The position numbers were made by a program, and so were the translations under genes. Shown piece after piece: positions 58,112 through 64,000 of a DNA stretch of 64,000 nucleotides (the first letter of the stretch is position 1; each line of letters begins with the position of its first letter). The stretch comes from Microgenomates group bacterium GW2011_GWC1_46_15 (lineage in GTDB: Bacteria > Patescibacteria > Microgenomatia > UBA1400 > UBA12028). The stretch spans positions 1-64,000 of the forward strand of contig LCLX01000002.1 of NCBI GenBank assembly GCA_001002285.1, written 5' to 3'. The notes beneath the pieces are model-generated. The model did not search any database. It was not told where the DNA came from and saw only the letters and a program-made list of their open reading frames with translations.

Positions 58112-59308
58112 ATGCATCGCACACCATACACTATTGATGAAGTTCTATCCCGTGGGGTTGAGCAGGTTTTGCCGTCTGCGGATGGGCTCGCCGCGCTTAT
58201 GGGAAAGAAAAAAATCACGTTGTACCTTGGAATTGACCCGACCGGTAACCAACTCCATCTCGGTCATTCTGTTGTGTTGCGCAAGCTTCAGCAGTTTGCC
58301 GACCTGGGCCACAATGTCATTTTGCTCATTGGAAACGGCACCGTCAAAATTGGCGATCCAACCGGAAAAGATAAAACCCGTCCTATGCTCACAGAAGAGC
58401 AGATCGAGGAACACTTCAAAACATGGAAAGCGCAGGCATCAAAAGTATTGAACTTTGACACGATTGAGATTAGGCGCAATGGCGACTGGCTCGACAAACT
58501 GACGTTTCCGCAAATCGTAAAGTTGTTGGCTACAACTACCGTCCAGCAACTGTTGGAACGCGATATGTTCCAGGAACGCATCAAAAAAGGGTTACCCATT
58601 TTTACGCATGAACTCATTTACCCTCTTTTACAAGGGTACGACTCTGTTGTGATGGATGTGGACTTGGAAATTGGCGGCAATGACCAAACGTTTAACATGT
58701 TAGTTGGCCGGCATCTGCAGGAAGTCATGAATCACCGAGACAAGTTTGTGCTGTCGTGCAAACTGCTTGTTGGGAGTGACGGCAACAAAATGGGCAAGTC
58801 GCTTGGCAACTTTATCTCACTCATGGAAACGCCGGAAAATATGTTTGGCAAGCTCATGTCAATTGTTGACGCCGTCATTCCCGAGTACTTTGAGTTGCTC
58901 ACCGACGTTCCTTCTGCTGAGATTGCCACGATCCGCAAACAGTTGGCCGATGGTTCGGTGAATCCGATAGAGCTTAAAAAGAAACTCGCGCTCACGATCA
59001 CCGCGATGCTCAATGGGGAAGCGGCGGCAAAATACGCGCATGAATTTTTTGAAAAAACGGTGCAGAACAAAGAGACGCCTGAACATCTTTTAAAGCTCCC
59101 AAATCCTCCACTAAACTCTTCTGCAACTGTTCTTGATTACGCAATGGGAACAGCCATCCCGCAAAGTAAAACCGAAGCCAGGAGAACAATAGAACAAGGC
59201 GGTTTTAGCATTGATAATAAAAAATATATAGATCCTTCGCAAATTCCAGAGGTTGTTCCAAATTCGTCTACTGTAAAGTACGGAAAAAGGGGAATATTTA
59301 AAATCTAA
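58112..59308 (+). CDS. tyrS: tyrosyl-tRNA synthetase
   Basis: A 398-aa class I synthetase of the bacterial TyrZ-like type. HIGH is HLGH (in QLHLGHSVVLRKL) and KMSKS is KMGKS (GNKMGKSLGN). The C-terminal S4-like domain (about 330-395, SKTEARRTIEQGGFSIDNKK) is present. AGAGGAG precedes the ATG. It is divergent from the PBP gene. Confidence 0.96.
   Translation: MHRTPYTIDEVLSRGVEQVLPSADGLAALMGKKKITLYLGIDPTGNQLHLGHSVVLRKLQQFADLGHNVILLIGNGTVKIGDPTGKDKTRPMLTEEQIEEHFKTWKAQASKVLNFDTIEIRRNGDWLDKLTFPQIVKLLATTTVQQLLERDMFQERIKKGLPIFTHELIYPLLQGYDSVVMDVDLEIGGNDQTFNMLVGRHLQEVMNHRDKFVLSCKLLVGSDGNKMGKSLGNFISLMETPENMFGKLMSIVDAVIPEYFELLTDVPSAEIATIRKQLADGSVNPIELKKKLALTITAMLNGEAAAKYAHEFFEKTVQNKETPEHLLKLPNPPLNSSATVLDYAMGTAIPQSKTEARRTIEQGGFSIDNKKYIDPSQIPEVVPNSSTVKYGKRGIFKI
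59299..59304 (+). promoter_or_regulatory. -10 element of the 33-aa membrane protein gene (leaderless)
   Basis: TAAAAT at the end of tyrS, six bases before the ATG at 59311. Confidence 0.4.
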
Positions 59309-59310
59309 CT

Positions 59311-59412
59311 ATGTACTCTAAAAAAGGCAGACGCATTGCATTGATTATCTTTATTATCGTTGCACTTACGATGATTTTAAGCGGGCTTGCGCAGGGATTT
59401 TTGTTTTTTTAA
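59311..59412 (+). CDS. single-span small membrane protein, 33 aa
   Basis: A 33-codon frame starting MYSKKGRR and followed by one hydrophobic helix (IALIIFIIVALTMILSGLA) up to a Phe-rich end. Short proteins of this layout seem common in CPR genomes; no function is known to me. It begins three bases after the tyrS stop. Confidence 0.55.
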   Translation: MYSKKGRRIALIIFIIVALTMILSGLAQGFLFF

Positions 59413-59476
59413 TCGGGAAGATTTTTCAATCCATATAGTGTAGACATTCTGCAAAAGTTGCTCTGCTCGCTCAAAA

Positions 59477-60301
59477 TCATTGTTTCTTGGCATGCCGTAA
59501 TTCCTCAATATGTGCGTAGTATTGTTGTGTGGCATTCTCAATATGTTTTTGATCTCCCACATATATGATTGCTCTTGATATTGTCATGATCAATCCGTTT
59601 TTCTTTGCATTTAATCCCGCGTGAAGTATGCGTTGAAGATTTCCACCCTGCGCACCAACTCCCGGAACGAGAATCATCATGTCTCCAACGATGTTCCGCA
59701 CTTTTTCAAGTTCGCTCGGGTACGTTGCACCAACAACAAGCATACAGTTTTTGTTGGTATTCCAGCGTTTTGCTACATTTCGAGCAACGCGAAGATACAA
59801 TGATCCGTTGCGCATACCATAGACATCCTGAAACTCGCCGGCGCCAGGATTTGATGTTCGGCACAACACAATACACGCTTTATCTTTTCTCTCTAAAAAA
59901 GGCTGCAGAGCCTGTTTACCCAAATATGGATTGAGTGTAATTGCATCTACACCAAGATACTCAAACGCAAACTTCACAGAACCTGCGTTTGTTGAATCAA
60001 TGTCACCGCGTTTTGCGTCCAAAATGATCGGGATATCCGGATGTTTTTTATGGAGAAATGCGCATGTGTCGTGCAGTTGTTGTATTCCATGCGCACCGAA
60101 TGCTTCATAAAATGCGCTGTTCAGTTTATATGCACAAACATAGTGATGTGTCGCACTAATCACCATCACATTAAAATCAAAAAGAGGGGTCTTTGATGAA
60201 TGAAATTTTTTCGGCATTGATTGAAGGTCAGGATCGAGACCAACACAAAGCAAAGAATGTGCTTTTTTCATTCGCCGTTCAATGCGCTGCATCGCTGTCA
60301 T
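59477..60301 (-). CDS. pyrF: orotidine 5'-phosphate decarboxylase (type 2)
   Basis: A 274-aa TIM-barrel enzyme making UMP. The catalytic motif is ILDAKRGDIDST, with VGLDPDLQSMP at the start and a phosphate-binding end (LVPGVGAQGGN, then TISRAIIY). The length fits the long PyrF subtype. Its ATG overlaps the stop of pyrE (ATGA). Confidence 0.95.
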   Translation of the reverse strand: MTAMQRIERRMKKAHSLLCVGLDPDLQSMPKKFHSSKTPLFDFNVMVISATHHYVCAYKLNSAFYEAFGAHGIQQLHDTCAFLHKKHPDIPIILDAKRGDIDSTNAGSVKFAFEYLGVDAITLNPYLGKQALQPFLERKDKACIVLCRTSNPGAGEFQDVYGMRNGSLYLRVARNVAKRWNTNKNCMLVVGATYPSELEKVRNIVGDMMILVPGVGAQGGNLQRILHAGLNAKKNGLIMTISRAIIYVGDQKHIENATQQYYAHIEELRHAKKQ

Positions 60302-60906
60302 ACGTGTTCCAAGTATTCAAGCAGTTTTTTTTCAACTGTTTTCGTGATTTTTTTCTTTGTAACGAGTACTCTGAGAAGTTCTTTTAATGTACACAGCGGA
60401 TGAAGCGCAATGCCGTGCTTCGCAAGTTCTTTTTTTCCTCCCTGCTCGCGGTCGAGGACAACAACAACATCGGATACACGTAGCCCAACCGCTTTTAGTT
60501 CATCAATCGCTTCAAGTTTACTCGTAGCCGCAGTGATTAAATCGTCAATTACAAGAACTTTTTGATTTTTAGAGAAGACCCCATCCACTTTGACTCCAAG
60601 TCCATGTTTTTTGCTTTGCATCCGCGGCAAAATATGCGGAGTGTTCGATATAAGTGAAAATGCAACGCCAAGCGGAAAAGCCCCAAGCGGAATACCTGCA
60701 ACGAGGTCGTAGTGGAGTTTTTGTTTTTTTGCGAGCACGTACATCATGTTTGCAATGTCTTTGAGTACTAGGGGAAATGACTGAAGTGCGCGAAGGTTTA
60801 TATAAATTGGTGACCATGAACCATCCTTCAGTATCCACCCTTTATTGAAATCGATTTTTACCGCACCAATGGTGTAAAATTGCAAAATAAGTGAAGAAGG
60901 TGTCAT
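60298..60906 (-). CDS. pyrE: orotate phosphoribosyltransferase
   Basis: A 202-aa enzyme converting orotate and PRPP to OMP, the step before PyrF. The PRPP-binding motif is KVLVIDDLITAATSK and an N-terminal FTLKSG-like segment reads WILKDGSWSPIYINLR. The ATG at 60906 has GGGAGG upstream. Together with pyrF it covers the last two steps of UMP synthesis from orotate. Confidence 0.94.
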   Translation of the reverse strand: MTPSSLILQFYTIGAVKIDFNKGWILKDGSWSPIYINLRALQSFPLVLKDIANMMYVLAKKQKLHYDLVAGIPLGAFPLGVAFSLISNTPHILPRMQSKKHGLGVKVDGVFSKNQKVLVIDDLITAATSKLEAIDELKAVGLRVSDVVVVLDREQGGKKELAKHGIALHPLCTLKELLRVLVTKKKITKTVEKKLLEYLEHV

Positions 60907-60958
60907 GAAAAGCCTCCCGCTATTGTAACGGCGAGAGGAGCGGGAATGCAAGATGTTC

Positions 60959-60964
60959 TACAAT
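60959..60964 (+). promoter_or_regulatory. -10 element of recG (leaderless)
   Basis: TACAAT, six bases before the ATG at 60971. Confidence 0.5.
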
Positions 60965-60970
60965 ACATCC

Positions 60971-62848
60971 ATGCTCTCGCTTTCTTCACCAATATCTGAA
61001 GTAAAAGGAGTCGGAGAAACTACTTCAAAAAAGTTTTCAGCTCACGCAAAACTCGGGGAACAGGTAAGCATTGCCGCCGAAGTTACGTCAATCACACAGT
61101 TCCGTACACGCCGGGGGCTTATTGTTGTAAAGGCACGCATTGCAGACACTACCGGTTCGTTCGATATTGTGTGGTTCAATCAGCCATATGTAATGACCGT
61201 GTTGAAAAAGGGAACACAAAAAATGTTTAGCGGGAAAGTTGTTGTCAACACATTTTCCAAAAAAATGACGTTGCAAAATCCAACACTGGAAGACGTAGAA
61301 AAAGATGAGTACCTCCACAGCAGCCGGCGCGTTCCCGTGTATCCCGAAACCGAGGATCTTTCTTCGCGCGTGATCCGCACTATTGTTTCGCGCGTTTTGC
61401 ACCACACGCCCAACATCCCCGATGTGTTTTCTGCTGATTTCCGCGCGGCCCATCATTTGCCGTCTTTTGATCAAACACTACGGCTTATCCATTTTCCAGA
61501 AGACGATACCAATGTTGAAACATATAAACGGCGTCTCGCGTTTCAAGAGGTGTTTACGCTTTTGCAACAAGCAAAGGAGCGGCAAAAAGCACTTCATATG
61601 ATAAAAGTTCCGAACGTACTGCATATTACGGAAAACGACCGGCTTACGTTTGAGCACACGCTTCCGTTTACATTGTCAATTTCACAAATACACGCACTTG
61701 AAGATCTTTCGCGCGATCTTGTGCAACCATATCCCAGCAACCGGTTGATTCAGGGAGAGGTGGGGTCGGGGAAAACGGTTGTTGCGGCGTTCGCGCTCTA
61801 TTGTGCGGTCAAACAAGGAACAGATGCTATCTTTATCGCGCCAACGCATATTGTCGCGCATCAACATCTCCATACTCTGGAACCCATCTTCAAAAAACTT
61901 GGCGTTTCTACACAACTCATTACTGCAGATCATCCGCTCAAAGAAAAACGCGCTAAAACTGGGGGGATTGTGTACATCGGTACACACGCGTTATTTCAAC
62001 ACGCAAAAACACTAAAGCCCGCGGTTGTTGTCATTGATGAAGAACACCGATTTGGCGTGGAACAACGCGACACATTTTGGAGTGCAATAAAAAAACCACA
62101 TTTGATTACGATGACCGCAACGCCAATCCCGCGGACCGTCGCATATACCGTGTTTGCCGACCGTGAGGTAAGTTACATCGAAGAAATTCCAGAAAAACGC
62201 AAACACACAACAACAAAAGTGATCGCTCCCGCAAACCGCGCACAAACATACGAGCGGATCAAAAAGAAGATACTCAACGATCATATTCAAGTATTTATCG
62301 TGTGCCCCTTCATTCAGGAATCGGAAAAAGAAACACTTTCATCAATTAAAGCGGCAGAGAAAGAATACGAAACGATTCGTAAAATTTTTGCTGATTTCAA
62401 CATTGCTCTGCTTCATGGAAAAACACCGAAAGAAAAACGCGACACCATTTTTACAAACATGCGTGACGGTAAAATCGATATTCTTGTTTCCACACCAATC
62501 ATTGAAGTCGGTGTCGATATTCCCAATGCATCAATCATGATTATCGAAGGCGCTGAACGGTTCGGCCTGGCTCAACTCCACCAGCTTCGCGGACGCGTAG
62601 GTAGAGCGGGGCAAGAGGCATTTTGTCTTTTATTTACCAGTGAAGGGATTGGCGAAACAAAGCGATTGCGGATTTTGGAAACACATGACAATGGGAACGA
62701 ACTCGCGGAACTCGATCTCAAACTGCGGGGAAGCGGAGAGCTGCTTGGAACACAACAACATGGGTGGAACACGCTTAAGTTTGCCAGTTGGTTTGACACG
62801 GAACTCATTCAGGAGTGTAAAAAGGCGATTGATCAAGAAATTTCTTGA
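60971..62848 (+). CDS. recG: ATP-dependent DNA helicase RecG
   Basis: A 625-aa replication-fork remodelling helicase. The wedge OB domain (about residues 15-130, VSIAAEVTSITQFRTRRGLIVVKA) is followed by helicase motifs: Walker A GEVGSGKT (about 262), DEEHRFGVEQR (about 355) and the RecG tail (GLAQLHQLRGRVGR, GSGELLGTQQHG). It is shorter than the E. coli enzyme (693) at the C-terminus. I chose the ATG at 60971 from -10 spacing; one at 60953 is six codons earlier and lies on the promoter. Confidence 0.94.
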   Translation: MLSLSSPISEVKGVGETTSKKFSAHAKLGEQVSIAAEVTSITQFRTRRGLIVVKARIADTTGSFDIVWFNQPYVMTVLKKGTQKMFSGKVVVNTFSKKMTLQNPTLEDVEKDEYLHSSRRVPVYPETEDLSSRVIRTIVSRVLHHTPNIPDVFSADFRAAHHLPSFDQTLRLIHFPEDDTNVETYKRRLAFQEVFTLLQQAKERQKALHMIKVPNVLHITENDRLTFEHTLPFTLSISQIHALEDLSRDLVQPYPSNRLIQGEVGSGKTVVAAFALYCAVKQGTDAIFIAPTHIVAHQHLHTLEPIFKKLGVSTQLITADHPLKEKRAKTGGIVYIGTHALFQHAKTLKPAVVVIDEEHRFGVEQRDTFWSAIKKPHLITMTATPIPRTVAYTVFADREVSYIEEIPEKRKHTTTKVIAPANRAQTYERIKKKILNDHIQVFIVCPFIQESEKETLSSIKAAEKEYETIRKIFADFNIALLHGKTPKEKRDTIFTNMRDGKIDILVSTPIIEVGVDIPNASIMIIEGAERFGLAQLHQLRGRVGRAGQEAFCLLFTSEGIGETKRLRILETHDNGNELAELDLKLRGSGELLGTQQHGWNTLKFASWFDTELIQECKKAIDQEIS

Positions 62849-62854
62849 TATAAT
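62846..62854 (+). promoter_or_regulatory. extended -10 element (leaderless)
   Basis: TGATATAAT overlapping the stop of recG, with six bases to the ATG at 62861. Confidence 0.6.
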
Positions 62855-62860
62855 CACCCC

Positions 62861-63178
62861 ATGGTAGAAAATGGAACGTTTTACATCCGCGAACATCATT
62901 TAAAATTCCGTATCACTGCGAAGTGTTTGAGCAACAAAACTCCTGAAGAATTGGCTGAAGATTGGATCCGTGGGATTGATAGAAATCCCAAATATCAAAC
63001 GCTTCAACATCCTGATGTTCGCGAGGCAATGAGAGATGGATATGCTCAACATATTCGTAACTTTCGTGCAGGCAAAAAACAAAAAATTGTAGAGGGAGTT
63101 GAGTTGTCCTTGGACCCGATTTGCGCAATGTGTATCAATGAGTGGTGTGGAGACTCTACAGTGTATAGAAAAAAATAA
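62861..63178 (+). CDS. hypothetical protein, 105 aa
   Basis: Not recognised. Starts with a beta strand (GTFYIREHHLKFRI), then helical (EELAEDWIRGI), and ends with CAMCINEWCGD, a C-x-x-C-x-x-x-x-C cluster that could bind zinc or form a disulfide. It is transcribed from its own leaderless promoter. Confidence 0.65.
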   Translation: MVENGTFYIREHHLKFRITAKCLSNKTPEELAEDWIRGIDRNPKYQTLQHPDVREAMRDGYAQHIRNFRAGKKQKIVEGVELSLDPICAMCINEWCGDSTVYRKK

Positions 63179-63182
63179 GAAA

Positions 63183-64000
63183 TTACTTCTTTTTCTCCGT
63201 TACCATCTCACCTAACATCTTGATCGGCCATATCATAAAAAGTTGAATGCACGCGATGATCAACGGCGCCCACCGCAAAGCCGTATTCTGGGAAAATGCC
63301 ACAAGAAGTCCAATCACGATGAGTATTCCGCCCAACCGCCCAATGTTAAAAAAAAGTTCATTGTCGCACACATACGCGTACTGGTCAGCGGGACCATCCG
63401 CTTCCTGCTCCATCACTTCCATGACAACCGAGTAACTTGATGGCCACTGGAGTACATACACAATCGTAAACGCAAGCGTGTACACGAATGCGCCAAACCA
63501 AGTAAACCAGCTTGCGAGAAATCCTGATGCAAGGACAAAAATCACAGCTCCCACCGCAACAAACATCCACGAATGACGAAGGCTCGTTTTCCGCCCAATG
63601 ACATAGAGCATAAACGCAGAAAGCCCCGCTGTTACCGCCTGCAATGTCCCCAAGACACCTTCACCGCCAATGAGGGTCAGGATTAACACACTTCCCATTG
63701 CGAGTGCTATCCCTACTTGGAGGTTATATAGGATATGAAATAAACGCACGATCCACCATCGTCTCGTAACGTGTTTCACTACCAATCCATACACTGTTTC
63801 GTTACGCATCGTCGAACTCTGAAGCACTCCTCCAGCAAGAATCGTGCATATCAACCCCACCACCATCACGACTTTATATGAAAGTTCATGCGCGTACCAT
63901 TCAGTATGGTCTCCAAATGCGATAAACCACCCGGCAAGTACTGGGACTACGATGTTAATCATTAAATCTACACTTGATTCGATACTGTTGTAGTACACTT
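63183..64000 (-). CDS. MFS-type transporter, partial at the right edge
   Basis: The frame reaches the window end, so the N-terminus is missing. About eight hydrophobic segments are visible. The stretch YYNSIESSVDLMINIVVPVLAGWFIA, split by a likely loop, reads like the middle of a major-facilitator protein, and the end (FNIGRLGGILIVIGLL, WAPLIIACIQLFMIWPIKML) like its last helices. The substrate is unknown. The first open codons at the edge are not a real start. Confidence 0.7.
   Translation of the reverse strand, partial: VYYNSIESSVDLMINIVVPVLAGWFIAFGDHTEWYAHELSYKVVMVVGLICTILAGGVLQSSTMRNETVYGLVVKHVTRRWWIVRLFHILYNLQVGIALAMGSVLILTLIGGEGVLGTLQAVTAGLSAFMLYVIGRKTSLRHSWMFVAVGAVIFVLASGFLASWFTWFGAFVYTLAFTIVYVLQWPSSYSVVMEVMEQEADGPADQYAYVCDNELFFNIGRLGGILIVIGLLVAFSQNTALRWAPLIIACIQLFMIWPIKMLGEMVTEKKK

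Noticed and set aside
1..64000. UGA recoding as in Gracilibacteria or Absconditabacteria
   Set aside because: Many genes end naturally at TGA in overlapping ATGA junctions (for example ruvC/ruvA, pyrE/pyrF, cupredoxin/copA), and no conserved domain is interrupted by TGA.
1..64000. Insertion sequences, integrases or a replication origin
   Set aside because: No transposase or integrase domain, no paired terminal repeats, and no dnaA-box cluster or dnaA gene were seen.

Overview
The window looks like a chromosomal segment of a Candidate Phyla Radiation (Patescibacteria) bacterium, probably from the Parcubacteria side. The evidence is families I associate with that group (DUF5660, DUF5652, DUF378 and a small CYNCGCG-type protein), a trigger factor without its PPIase domain, a ThrRS without its TGS domain, tRNAs lacking an encoded CCA, and very tight packing. 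TGA is used normally as a stop, so this is not a UGA-recoding lineage. The species cannot be named from the sequence. There are 13 tRNA genes, all singletons.

Layout. 1-9954: small unknown genes, a C39-like protease, an alpha/beta hydrolase, an RsuA-type pseudouridine synthase, an AlkA-type glycosylase, a HigBA toxin-antitoxin pair, a solitary Fe-S RecB-type nuclease, small membrane and zinc-ribbon proteins and a frameshifted YdeN-like hydrolase. 10015-18990: a DUF2207 protein with a frameshifted tail, an ABC exporter, efp beside an EpmA-like EF-P lysyl ligase, small unknowns, tRNAs and a cytidylate-kinase-like protein. 19239-29712: a metal island, most likely for copper, with an unknown membrane/periplasmic operon, DUF2933-CcdA-redoxin, a two-component system, DUF5676-cupredoxin-CopA-TauE/cupredoxin-HMA chaperone. 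Three promoters in it share a TTCAT-N6-TTCAT-N11-TANNNT module, so it looks like one regulon. 30845-38367: an AT-rich defence and mobile-type region with DUF3892, XRE plus ImmA-like protease, a type III restriction-modification pair, a BRO-type protein and a DUF433 antitoxin. 38376-44756: an aminoglycoside-phosphotransferase-like kinase, a secreted glycosidase, a lysozyme-like protein, a probable small RNA, trigger factor, DUF5660 and a deoxynucleoside kinase. 44828-64000: core genes: T-box leader and thrS, infC-rpmI-rplT, pheST, ruvCAB, a Fic protein, PBP1A, tyrS, pyrEF, recG and part of an MFS transporter.

A window-wide pattern is that many stand-alone or first genes have a -10 hexamer exactly 6 to 7 bases before the start codon, with no Shine-Dalgarno site. 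They are predicted to make leaderless mRNAs. Genes inside operons instead carry normal AGGAG-type sites. This pattern also settles several start codons, including rsuA, the cytidylate-kinase-like gene, recG and the glycosidase.

Other notable points are a textbook T-box antiterminator before thrS, infC starting at AUU, a CYNCGCG protein whose only suitable start is AUA, and two tRNAs with C33 instead of U33.
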